NCBI RefSeq assembly: GCF_047126315.1
Contig: NZ_CP138953.1
Span: 3,348,001-3,412,000 of the forward strand
Source of the DNA: Shimia sp022448905
Lineage (GTDB): Bacteria; Pseudomonadota; Alphaproteobacteria; Rhodobacterales; Rhodobacteraceae
Direction: 5' to 3'
DNA length: 64,000 nt
The notes under the pieces were generated by a model. That model ran no database searches. It was not told where the DNA came from and saw only the letters and a program-made list of their open reading frames with translations. The position numbers and the translations under genes are program-made. Positions 43,155 through 51,291 of the stretch are shown in pieces (within the stretch, counting starts at the first letter, position 1; the number at the start of each line of letters is the position of its first letter).

Positions 43155-45161
43155 TTGATTAACCCAACAACCGAAGAAGCCGCCGGGAACACCAATCCCC
43201 GGCGGCTTTTTGCATTCAACGGCGGTTTCTTTTTCCAGAAACGCCTGCGCCGCATTCTGTCGCTCGCAGGGTATGAGCTGCGTTTCGGCCGCCCCACGTC
43301 TGAGGACCTGATCGCGATCTGGGGCAACAGCCCCACCGCCCATCGCGGCCACGCCATGGCGGAAAAAACCGGCGCATCGCAGCTTTATGTCGAAGACGCC
43401 TTCCTGCGTTCCCTCTTCCCCGGACGCACCGGCAAAGAGCCCCCTATCGGCCTGATGATCGATGGCACCTGTCCGCATTTTGATCCCAACCAACCCTCTG
43501 ATCTAGAACGCCTTCTCAAGCACGAACCGCTGGACGACTCGGTCCTTTTGAACCGCGCCCGTGGCGCCATTGAACGGCTCAAGGAAAACCACCTCACCAA
43601 GTACGCCGCGGTTGATCCGGACCTGCCTGCCCCCGATCCAGGCTATGTGCTGGTGATCGACCAAACCCGCGATGATGCGGCCGTTACCGCCTCTGGAGCC
43701 AATGATCTGCGCTTCCAAGAGATGCTGGTCATGGCGCAGGAGGAGAACCCTGGCGCGCGCATCTTGATCAAGACCCACCCAGAAACCCAGAACGGCGCCC
43801 GCGCGGGTTACTACAGTGAAAAAGACACCCGCGACAACGTCGCGCTCTACACCGATCCCATCAGCCCCTGGATACTGCTCGACGGCGCCATTGCCGTCTA
43901 CACGGTCTCCTCACAACTTGGCTTCGAAGCCATTCTCGCCGGTCACAAACCGCGCATTTTTGGCCAACCATTCTACGCCGGCTGGGAGCTTACACAGGAC
44001 GAGTTCCCGCTCTACCACCGCCAACGTCGCCTGACCCGCGCACAGCTTTTTGCCGCCGCGATGATCCTCTACCCAACATGGTATGATCCTTGCCGCGACA
44101 AGCTCTGTGAACTCGAAGACAGCCTTGAACAGCTCGCCGCCCAATCCCGCGCATGGCGCGAAGATCGCCACGGCTGGAACGCTTTCGGCATGCGCCTATG
44201 GAAGCGCAAACCGCTGCAAAAGTTCTTTGGCCGGTACAAAGCCCTGACCTTCGACAAGAAGCACTCCTCCCGCCCAGCCATGGTCTGGGCCAGCAAACCC
44301 GGCCCGGAACGTGCAACACGGATCGAAGACGGCTTCCTGCGCTCCCGCGGCCTTGGGGCGGAGCTGGTCCCACCTTTGTCCTTGGTCTGTGATGACCTCG
44401 GTATCTACTACGATCCCACACAGGAAAGCCGACTGGAGAGGTTGATCACAAAACGCGCCACCTTGCGCCCGGATCAACAGCTGCGTGCCGAGAGGCTTAT
44501 TAAAGCGTTGAAAAAACATCGCATTACCAAATATAATCTTGGCGGCACCTCCTTCGATCTACCCGATGGTCACCGCATTCTGGTGCCTGGCCAAGTCGAG
44601 GACGACGCCTCCATCCTCACCGGCACCACTGGCATCACGACCAACCTCGCCCTGCTGAAAGCCGCCCGCGCCGCCAACCCAACCGCCCGCATTCTTTATA
44701 AGCCCCACCCCGATGTCGAAGCTGGCCTGCGCAAAGGGCAAATCTCACGCGAAGATGCGGAAGCACTAGCTGATATGGTGCTAGATCAGGCCGACATGGC
44801 CGCGCTTCTTAAAGAGGTCGAAGAGGTCTGGACCATGACCTCGCTTACCGGCTTCGAAGCACTGCTGCACGGCTGCAAAGTCACCACATTGGGCGCGCCA
44901 TTCTACGCGGGCTGGGGCCTAACAGATGATCGCGGAGACATTCCCGCGCGCCGCATGGCGCAGCCAAGTCTCGAAGGCCTCGTACATGCCGCACTGATCG
45001 ATTATCCGCGTTATCGCGACCCCGTATCCGGTCTGCCCTGTCCTGTCGAAGTAGCCCTAGAACGATTAGCCACCGGATACATCCCGCACCCCGGTTGGGG
45101 CAACCGCCTGTTGTCAAAACTGCAAGGCCGGTTCGCCAGTTATCAATCGCTCTGGCGCTGA
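43155..45161 (+). CDS. kpsC: Capsule polysaccharide Kdo transferase, KpsC-like (two-domain)
   Basis: 668 residues from TTG 43155, which has AGGTGG 6 nt upstream. Two homologous halves: YVEDAFLRSLFPG / RIEDGFLRSRGLG, ARILIKTHPETQNGA / ARILYKPHPDVEAGL, and FGQPFYAGWELTQDE / LGAPFYAGWGLTDDR. In E. coli, KpsC uses its two active sites to extend the poly-Kdo linker on lysophosphatidylglycerol. Together with KpsS it implies an ABC-transporter-dependent, Kdo-anchored capsule or a similar lipid-linked glycan; the ABC transporter is not in this window. Ends 3 bp from the convergent ribD stop. Confidence 0.92.
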   Translation: MINPTTEEAAGNTNPRRLFAFNGGFFFQKRLRRILSLAGYELRFGRPTSEDLIAIWGNSPTAHRGHAMAEKTGASQLYVEDAFLRSLFPGRTGKEPPIGLMIDGTCPHFDPNQPSDLERLLKHEPLDDSVLLNRARGAIERLKENHLTKYAAVDPDLPAPDPGYVLVIDQTRDDAAVTASGANDLRFQEMLVMAQEENPGARILIKTHPETQNGARAGYYSEKDTRDNVALYTDPISPWILLDGAIAVYTVSSQLGFEAILAGHKPRIFGQPFYAGWELTQDEFPLYHRQRRLTRAQLFAAAMILYPTWYDPCRDKLCELEDSLEQLAAQSRAWREDRHGWNAFGMRLWKRKPLQKFFGRYKALTFDKKHSSRPAMVWASKPGPERATRIEDGFLRSRGLGAELVPPLSLVCDDLGIYYDPTQESRLERLITKRATLRPDQQLRAERLIKALKKHRITKYNLGGTSFDLPDGHRILVPGQVEDDASILTGTTGITTNLALLKAARAANPTARILYKPHPDVEAGLRKGQISREDAEALADMVLDQADMAALLKEVEEVWTMTSLTGFEALLHGCKVTTLGAPFYAGWGLTDDRGDIPARRMAQPSLEGLVHAALIDYPRYRDPVSGLPCPVEVALERLATGYIPHPGWGNRLLSKLQGRFASYQSLWR

Positions 45162-45164
45162 GGC

Positions 45165-46274
45165 TCAACACGGATGGCGCTGCGCCTCAATGCGGTGCCA
45201 GACGCTCATCACGTCCTGACCCATGCGCTGGTGTGACACCAGGTCAAACCGCGGCGCCTCCCCCAATCGCGCCAAGCCCATGGCGCCGATCGCCGGATGG
45301 CCTTCGGCCCCGATGACAACACCTGCGGAGAACGTGATTAACTCGTCCACCATGTCCGCCGCCAGCAAAGACGCCGCCAGCGCCCCGCCGCCTTCACAAA
45401 ACACCCGCGTTAGCCCTTGTTTACCAAGCGCTTCCAGCACGCCTTTCGCAGACAAATGCACGCCCTCAAGCGGGCATGGCAACAACGTCGCCCCGAGGTC
45501 TCGCCACGTTTGTTGCAAGGAGGCATCCGCGTCTCTGCCGTGAATAATCCAGACCGGCACGTCTTTGGCCGTCTGCGCCAAGACACTCATCAAAGGCAGA
45601 TCCAATCGCCGCGACACCACCACGCGCACCGGCTGCGCCACCTCGCCAAAGTCGCGCACAGTCAGCGACGGATCATCCGCCCGCGCTGTGCCGCCACCCA
45701 CCATCACCGCATCGTGCCGCAGGCGCATGCCGTGCACAGCGCGGCGCGACTCCGGCCCGGTGATCCAGCGGCTTTCGCCTGTAGCCGTCGCAATCCGACC
45801 ATCCAATGTGGTCGCCAGCTTCAAGGTTAGAAACGGACGCCCAAGATCGGTTTTTAGAAAGAACCCCTGGAGATCCCGTGCCGCTTCATCCGCAAGCACG
45901 CCGGTGGTCACTTCAATGCCCGCCTCGCGCAACATCGCCAACCCGCGCCCAGACACGCGCGCGTCACTGTCTTCCACAGCCACCACCACACGCGCCACCT
46001 GCGCCGCGATCAACGCTTCAGCACAGGGCGGAGTTTGCCCATGATGGGCACAGGGCTCCAGCGTCACATAAGCCGTGGCACCACGAGCGGCCGCACCGGC
46101 CTGCGCCAAAGCCACCGGCTCCGCATGTGGCCGACCACCGGGCTGGGTCCAGCCCCGCCCGACAACACGTCCGTCTTTCACAATGACACAACCCACGGCC
46201 GGGTTTGGCCAGCAGACACCCTGACCGCGCCGGCCCAAGGAAAGGGCCAACGCCATGTAACGGCGATCAGTCAC
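45165..46274 (-). CDS. ribD: Bifunctional riboflavin deaminase-reductase
   Basis: 369 residues from GTG 46274; its GAGGAG site overlaps the nrdR stop codon. The N-terminal deaminase has the zinc motif GGRPHAEPVAL and TLEPCAHHGQTPPCAEAL. The C-terminal reductase follows from about residue 150 (RPFLTLKLATTLDGRIA). It performs the second and third steps of the pathway. Ends 3 bp from the stop of kpsC, leaving no room for a terminator. Confidence 0.95.
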   Translation of the reverse strand: MTDRRYMALALSLGRRGQGVCWPNPAVGCVIVKDGRVVGRGWTQPGGRPHAEPVALAQAGAAARGATAYVTLEPCAHHGQTPPCAEALIAAQVARVVVAVEDSDARVSGRGLAMLREAGIEVTTGVLADEAARDLQGFFLKTDLGRPFLTLKLATTLDGRIATATGESRWITGPESRRAVHGMRLRHDAVMVGGGTARADDPSLTVRDFGEVAQPVRVVVSRRLDLPLMSVLAQTAKDVPVWIIHGRDADASLQQTWRDLGATLLPCPLEGVHLSAKGVLEALGKQGLTRVFCEGGGALAASLLAADMVDELITFSAGVVIGAEGHPAIGAMGLARLGEAPRFDLVSHQRMGQDVMSVWHRIEAQRHPC

Positions 46275-46276
46275 GT

Positions 46277-46744
46277 TTACTCCTCAGGAGATGGGTCGGG
46301 ACGCAGTTCGCTTACAAATTTATCAAAGTCGTCGGCGGCTTGGAAGTTCTTGTAGACGCTGGCGAAGCGCACATAGGCCACGGTATCAATCCGCGCTAGG
46401 GCTTCCATGACAATCTCGCCAATGGTCTTGGAGGGGATATCTGTCTCGCCCATGCTCTCCAAACGCCGCACGATGCCGCTGATCATCTGATCGATGCGCT
46501 CTGGCTCCACCGGGCGTTTCTGCATGGAAATACGGATCGAGCGCTCCAGCTTGTCACGATCAAAGTCTTCGCGACGGCCGTTGGATTTCACCACCACCAG
46601 ATCGCGCAGCTGCACACGTTCGTAGGTTGTGAACCGCCCGCCACACGCGGGGCAAAACCGGCGACGACGGATCGAGACATGATCCTCCGCAGGCCGCGAA
46701 TCTTTCACCTGAGTGTCGATGTTTCCGCAAAACGGACAGCGCAT
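46277..46744 (-). CDS. nrdR: Transcriptional repressor NrdR
   Basis: 155 residues. N-terminal zinc ribbon CPFCGNIDTQ ... CPACGGRFTTYE with the four cysteines, then the ATP-cone (VVKSNGRREDFDRDKLERSI). It represses ribonucleotide reductase genes when dATP is bound. Two nucleotides separate it from ribD, the usual nrdR-rib order. The 229-bp upstream region has no NrdR box I can see, but holds a DnaA-box-like site. Confidence 0.97.
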   Translation of the reverse strand: MRCPFCGNIDTQVKDSRPAEDHVSIRRRRFCPACGGRFTTYERVQLRDLVVVKSNGRREDFDRDKLERSIRISMQKRPVEPERIDQMISGIVRRLESMGETDIPSKTIGEIVMEALARIDTVAYVRFASVYKNFQAADDFDKFVSELRPDPSPEE

Positions 46745-46973
46745 AGACTTCCCCTTGTTTCATCTGCTCTTTGCCTGTGCCGCAATAAGTTACGGCGTGG
46801 GTTGGGTATTTTCCCAAGTTATCCACAGGCACTATAGGAGAGCTACAAGCCTTTGGGTAGAGGCAAAAAGCCACCCCAAGATAAGCGCTACTGGGAAAAC
46901 ACATCCGGCTTTCCCCCTGAAGATTTTCCGCCACGGCCCTATATCAACTTCAAAGGCCCAACGGTCTTTCCAT
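46745..46973. other. nrdR upstream region with a DnaA-box-like site
   Basis: The perfect nonamer TTATCCACA occurs once at 46819-46827, 75 bp upstream of nrdR. A weak frame from 46853 to 47116 has plausible codon use at its start, but it has no ribosome site and overlaps the convergent gene by about 140 bp, so I do not call it. Confidence 0.4.
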
Positions 46974-47390
46974 TCATGCACCTAAATGCGCTGTCACACG
47001 TCTCGTGTGCGGCGCATTCCTGTGTTCAAACAGGTAAATCCCCTGCCAAGTTCCTAACGCCAGCTGTCCGTTTGAGACCGGAATGGAGAGTGAGACCGGC
47101 ATCATCGCCGCTTTGATATGTGCGGGCATATCATCCGGCCCTTCGTAGGTGTGGGTCAGATAGCTCATTGACGGATCGGTTGTTGGTGGCACAAGGCGGT
47201 GAAAGAAGTTCTGCAAATCAGTCTGCACTTCCGGATCCGCATTTTCCTGAATGAGCAAACTGCACGAGGTGTGGCGCACAAACAGCGTGAGCAATCCCGA
47301 ACGGTCACTTTGCGCCGCCCATCGTGTAATATCACGTGTGAACTCATACAGCCCAGGACCACGCGTGGCGACTTGAAACTCGGTTTGCAT
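46974..47390 (-). CDS. YjbQ family protein (UPF0047)
   Basis: About 138 residues from ATG 47390. The motif VRHTSCSLLIQENADPEV (residues about 40-57) and the late GTWQGIYLFEHRNAPHTR are family signatures, with conserved histidine and cysteine. The family is linked to a secondary thiamine phosphate synthase activity. The trimeric beta-barrel fold and this activity are from the family, not visible here. Upstream it is separated from the lipoprotein genes by only 13 bp. Confidence 0.9.
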   Translation of the reverse strand: MQTEFQVATRGPGLYEFTRDITRWAAQSDRSGLLTLFVRHTSCSLLIQENADPEVQTDLQNFFHRLVPPTTDPSMSYLTHTYEGPDDMPAHIKAAMMPVSLSIPVSNGQLALGTWQGIYLFEHRNAPHTRRVTAHLGA

Positions 47391-47403
47391 TGTGTTGGGC
47401 CTG

Positions 47404-47829
47404 TTAACTGGTGTCGCTGTTCTTCGGAGGCGCGCAACTGTTGCGCGCGCGACCAACGCTGTTGGCTTGCCCAACGCTTGGCCCCCAATTGCCGGCCCGC
47501 CCTGTCGCACCTGACACCTGCTCCGGAGGTTTCAAGGAAAACTGAGCCGCATCAGGACTGTTCATTGTGACACCGCGTCCGGCACCACCAACGGTATAGA
47601 CCAGTGCATTGTCGGGCGCGCCAAGCTGCTGGCTCGCATAAGAACCCGCGCCACACCAGAAATCCGACTTACGCCCATTGGGCCTTGCGATCACTTCAAA
47701 GACATCGGCATTGACCGGGTTGACCCGCACACCGTTGCGTGCCGAAAACGCTGCACTTCCCCCAGTTTGACAGCCGATCAAAACCATCACGGAGACCGAA
47801 GCAACCAAATTGCCAGCGAACCGTTTCAT
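47404..47829 (-). CDS. Tandem lipoprotein 1 of 3
   Basis: 141 residues with a lipobox (VLIGCQTGG). Shares with its two upstream neighbours the blocks VNADVFEVIARPNG, FWCGAGSYASQQLGAP, a VGG/GAGRG strand, and AQFSLKPPEQVSGATGRAG. Two cysteines beyond the lipid one (in WCGAG and the C-terminal NSCAPP) could form a disulfide. This is the copy nearest the YjbQ gene. No function recognised. Confidence 0.75.
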   Translation of the reverse strand: MKRFAGNLVASVSVMVLIGCQTGGSAAFSARNGVRVNPVNADVFEVIARPNGRKSDFWCGAGSYASQQLGAPDNALVYTVGGAGRGVTMNSPDAAQFSLKPPEQVSGATGRAGNWGPSVGQANSVGRARNSCAPPKNSDTS

Positions 47830-47851
47830 ATGACCTCCACCGGGGCTTATG

Positions 47852-48274
47852 TCAGGCCCAGAAGTTGTTGCGATCGATGTTGCAGTCTTGACGTGCAGCC
47901 CCCACCGACTTGCTGGAGCCCAGACGCGGCCCCCAACGACCTGAGCGCCCGGCGGCCCCCTGAACCGCTTGCGGCGGCTTTAAGGAGAACTGGGCCGTCT
48001 CAGGATTGGACGTTACCGTGCCAGCCCCGGTCCCACTAACGACATAAACCCGGGCGCTGTTCGGAGCACCCAGCTGACGGCTTGCGTAATCCCCGGCGCC
48101 GCACCAGAATTCAGCCTCAATGGCGTTTGGCCGCACACCGACTTCAAACACATCCGCATTTACAGGGGTCACTCGCACCCCACTTCGAGACACGAACCCA
48201 CCGCCAGAGCTTGTCGACATACAGGCGCTCAACGCCAAAGCACCAGCCATAAAGCCAACCGTGCACTTCTTCAT
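47852..48274 (-). CDS. Tandem lipoprotein 2 of 3
   Basis: 140 residues from ATG 48274, which has a GGAGAGA site. Lipobox ALSACMSTS. Same blocks as copies 1 and 3: VTPVNADVFEVGVRPN, FWCGAGDYASRQLGAPNSA, TAQFSLKPPQAVQGAAGRSG. Conserved cysteines in WCGAG and in RQDCNID near the end. Separate in-frame starts further upstream (to 48349) would bury the signal peptide. No function recognised. Confidence 0.77.
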   Translation of the reverse strand: MKKCTVGFMAGALALSACMSTSSGGGFVSRSGVRVTPVNADVFEVGVRPNAIEAEFWCGAGDYASRQLGAPNSARVYVVSGTGAGTVTSNPETAQFSLKPPQAVQGAAGRSGRWGPRLGSSKSVGAARQDCNIDRNNFWA

Positions 48275-48323
48275 GCTTCTCTCCATTGCCGTGCCCATAA
48301 GCCGGCCATCACTAAAGCCCGTT

Positions 48324-48749
48324 TCAGAAAATCGCGAAAGGATCACCAATTATAAGACAGTAACGCCGCGCATCCGCCACAAACTCATCTTCGCCAATGC
48401 GAGGGCCGTAGGTCCCCTTGCGTCCTGTGGCGCCGCTTGCTTGACCTGCAGGCTTCAAAGAAAACTGGGCCGCATCCAGACTATCGGAGGTCACAGCACG
48501 CCCGGCCTCACCAACCACGTAGATGCGCGCACCAGCAGGCGCACCAAGCACTTGCCCCGCATAGTTGCCTGCACCACACCAATACTGCGCCATGGGGTTG
48601 CCACCCGGACGCGACATCACCTCAAACACATCTGCCGACACTTGATTAACACGGATATTGCCAACGGTCGCAAAATCGCTCGTCCCCAAGCCACCCGCAT
48701 TAGCGCAAGCTGCCAACGTCAGAAATGCCAAAGCAGAAAGATGTTTCAT
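48324..48749 (-). CDS. Tandem lipoprotein 3 of 3
   Basis: 141 residues from ATG 48749. Lipobox TLAACANAG. Same blocks: RVNQVSADVFEVMSRPGG, YWCGAGNYAGQVLGAP, AAQFSLKPAGQASGATGRKG and a late RRYCLIIGD. It is the most divergent of the three. The gaps between the three genes are 22 and 49 bp, so they are probably cotranscribed and arose by tandem duplication. Confidence 0.77.
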   Translation of the reverse strand: MKHLSALAFLTLAACANAGGLGTSDFATVGNIRVNQVSADVFEVMSRPGGNPMAQYWCGAGNYAGQVLGAPAGARIYVVGEAGRAVTSDSLDAAQFSLKPAGQASGATGRKGTYGPRIGEDEFVADARRYCLIIGDPFAIF

Positions 48750-48884
48750 CAAAATTCTCAGAAATCTGCACCCGCCCATGGTGGCGAGCACGTTCAGCCT
48801 AACTGCAATCTATCCAAGAGAAAAGGCCAGCAAAGCTGCTGACCTGTTCACTTTTTCGTCTTCGAGTGAAGTAACCTAACTGGC

Positions 48885-49169
48885 TCAGAAAATCTGATCG
48901 CCCATCTGGTCAATCATTTGCTTTGCCTTGCCAACAGAGGCCTCCGCCGCCTCACTCTGATCGCGCAGCACATCGGCCCGGATCAACGTATGGCTTTGGG
49001 CCTCGCCATTCACCACACCATCAATTCGTGCGGAAATGCGGAACTGACCACCATCCGGGATGGGACACGGCGTGATCTGATAGCCTTTGTATTCCACCGC
49101 TTGAACCGTCTTTTCAGCAGCGGCTTCTTTTGCACCGCCGCCGCCAATAAGCTTCTTCAGAAACGACAT
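48885..49169 (-). CDS. HlyU-family small protein downstream of rpoD
   Basis: 94 residues. KLIGGGGAKEAAAEK leads to the HlyU-type core EYKGYQITPCPIPDGGQFRISARI with HTLIRADVLRDQSEAAEASV. The Vibrio HlyU name comes from a different winged-helix protein family in part of the databases, so a transcription role is not assumed. Its ATG lies 3 nt after the rpoD stop, which implies coexpression with the housekeeping sigma factor. Confidence 0.75.
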   Translation of the reverse strand: MSFLKKLIGGGGAKEAAAEKTVQAVEYKGYQITPCPIPDGGQFRISARIDGVVNGEAQSHTLIRADVLRDQSEAAEASVGKAKQMIDQMGDQIF

Positions 49170-49172
49170 GGC

Positions 49173-51164
49173 TTACTGATCCAGGAAGCTGCGCAGTTTG
49201 CGCGAGCGGCTTGGATGCTTCAGCTTGCGCAGCGCCTTCGCTTCAATTTGACGAATACGTTCGCGCGTCACACTGAACTGCTGACCCACTTCCTCAAGGG
49301 TGTGGTCCGTGTTCATGCCGATGCCAAAGCGCATCCGCAGAACCCGCTCCTCACGCGGAGTGAGGCTAGCCAGCACACGGGTGGTGGTCTCTTTGAGGTT
49401 CTCCTGAATGGCGCTGTCCAGAGGCAGCACAGCATTCTTATCCTCGATGAAATCACCCAGCTGACTGTCTTCTTCGTCCCCAATCGGAGTTTCCAGAGAG
49501 ATCGGCTCTTTGGCGATTTTCATCACCTTGCGCACTTTCTCCAGAGGCATCTGCAGCTTCTCGGCCAGTTCCTCCGGCGTTGGCTCGCGGCCGATCTCAT
49601 GCAGCATCTGGCGGGATGTCCGCACCAGTTTGTTGATCGTTTCGATCATATGCACCGGAATACGGATCGTGCGCGCTTGGTCGGCAATCGAGCGGGTGAT
49701 GGCCTGACGGATCCACCAGGTCGCATAGGTCGAGAACTTATAGCCGCGACGGTATTCAAACTTATCCACCGCCTTCATCAGGCCGATGTTACCTTCTTGA
49801 ATAAGATCAAGGAATTGCAGGCCGCGATTGGTGTACTTTTTGGCAATCGAAATCACCAGACGCAGGTTGGCCTCAACCATTTCTTTCTTGGCCTGACGTG
49901 CCTCTTTTTCACCCTTCTGAACCTGCTGCACAATGCGGCGGAATTCCGGGATGTCCAAACCGACATACTGGCCCACTTGCGCCATGTCGTTGCGCAGCTC
50001 GGTGACCTTGTCGACAGAGCGCTCCATGAACATCTGCCAGCCACGGCCGGACTTCTCGGACATATCGTCGAGCCAGTTCGGGTCCAGCTCGCGACCACGG
50101 TACGCGTCGATAAACTCACGGCGGTTGATGCGGGCCTGGTCAGCCAGCTTCACCATAGAGCTGTCGATCTGCATGACACGGCGGTTGATGCCATACAGCT
50201 GGTCGATCAGCGCTTCGATACGGTTGTTGTGCAGGTGAAGCTCGTTCACCAGCTCCACAATCTCGGAGCGCAGTTTCTGGTAGGTCGCCTCGTCTCCTTC
50301 AGAGAAAGAGCCATCTTCGTTCAGTGTCGCCGAGATACGCGCGTCCTGCATATCTGAGAGCATCGCAAAGTCACGTGCGATGATGTCGAGCGTCTCCAGA
50401 ACCCGCGGCTTCAGCGCAGCTTCCATCGCAGCCAAGGACATGTTGGCCTGCTCGTCTTCGTCATCATCGTCGTCTTTGGCAATCGGGTTGCCGTCCGCAT
50501 CAAGCTCTTGCTCGGCTTCCTTCTTCGGCGCAGAGGTCACATTGGCCGCTTCGGCCACCGGAGTTTCTCCGCCCTCTTCTTCACCATCCTCACCCATCTG
50601 GTTGCCAAAAGTGGTTTCCAGATCGATCACGTCGCGCAGCAGAATGTCTTCAGACAGAAGTTCATCGCGCCAGATGGTGATCGCCTGGAAGGTCAGTGGG
50701 CTTTCGCACAGACCGGCGATCATGGTGTTGCGGCCAGCCTCGATGCGCTTGGCAATCGCAATTTCGCCTTCTCGGCTCAGAAGCTCAACAGAGCCCATCT
50801 CGCGCAGGTACATGCGCACAGGGTCGTCGGTGCGATCGAGTTTTTCGTTGTTGCCAGAGGCAATTGCAACGCCACGGTTGGCAGAAGACGTGTCCACAAC
50901 CGCGGTGGATTTGGCCTCTTCTTCCTCGGCTTCTTCGTCTTCGATGATGTTGATGCCCATCTCGGACAGCATCGACATCACGTCTTCGATTTGCTCAGAA
51001 CTCACCTGATCTGGGGGCAGAACCTGGTTCAGCTGATCGTAGGTGATGTAGCCCTTCTCGCGAGCCTCAGCGATCATTTTCTTGACGGCGGCCTGACTCA
51101 TATCGAGCGAGATTTCGGCGTCCTGATCGGCGGGCTTCTGGTCGTCGTTGTCCTTGGCGGCCAT
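49173..51164 (-). CDS. rpoD: RNA polymerase primary sigma factor RpoD (sigma-70)
   Basis: 663 residues from ATG 51164 (CAGGAG site 7 nt upstream; an ATG five codons earlier is not used). Region 1.1 (SQAAVKKMIAEAREKG), an acidic non-conserved region with a run of DDDDDEDE type, region 2 (RGYKFSTYATWWIRQAITRS), region 3 and the region 4 helix-turn-helix (FSVTRERIRQIEAKALRKLKHP) are all present. Same strand as dnaG upstream (128-bp gap), the macromolecular synthesis arrangement; rpsU is not in the window. Confidence 0.98.
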   Translation of the reverse strand: MAAKDNDDQKPADQDAEISLDMSQAAVKKMIAEAREKGYITYDQLNQVLPPDQVSSEQIEDVMSMLSEMGINIIEDEEAEEEEAKSTAVVDTSSANRGVAIASGNNEKLDRTDDPVRMYLREMGSVELLSREGEIAIAKRIEAGRNTMIAGLCESPLTFQAITIWRDELLSEDILLRDVIDLETTFGNQMGEDGEEEGGETPVAEAANVTSAPKKEAEQELDADGNPIAKDDDDDEDEQANMSLAAMEAALKPRVLETLDIIARDFAMLSDMQDARISATLNEDGSFSEGDEATYQKLRSEIVELVNELHLHNNRIEALIDQLYGINRRVMQIDSSMVKLADQARINRREFIDAYRGRELDPNWLDDMSEKSGRGWQMFMERSVDKVTELRNDMAQVGQYVGLDIPEFRRIVQQVQKGEKEARQAKKEMVEANLRLVISIAKKYTNRGLQFLDLIQEGNIGLMKAVDKFEYRRGYKFSTYATWWIRQAITRSIADQARTIRIPVHMIETINKLVRTSRQMLHEIGREPTPEELAEKLQMPLEKVRKVMKIAKEPISLETPIGDEEDSQLGDFIEDKNAVLPLDSAIQENLKETTTRVLASLTPREERVLRMRFGIGMNTDHTLEEVGQQFSVTRERIRQIEAKALRKLKHPSRSRKLRSFLDQ

Positions 51165-51291
51165 TAAGTGCTCCTGCAAGTTCGGCTGAAGGTGATTCGC
51201 TGGCTCCGAATCAACCCCGCAATAGGGTGATTCGCAACCCCACCGCGCCCGTTTTCTTCATGTGTTGCTTACAAGGCTGCGCCTTAGAGCT

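Noticed and set aside
46853..47116. 87-codon frame between nrdR and the YjbQ gene
   Set aside because: Its first 40 codons look coding, but there is no ribosome site and it overlaps the convergent YjbQ gene by about 140 bp. Conservation in relatives would be needed.
48918..50357. 479-codon plus-strand frame opposite rpoD
   Set aside because: Shadow of the conserved rpoD gene, with leucine- and histidine-rich sequence and no domain.
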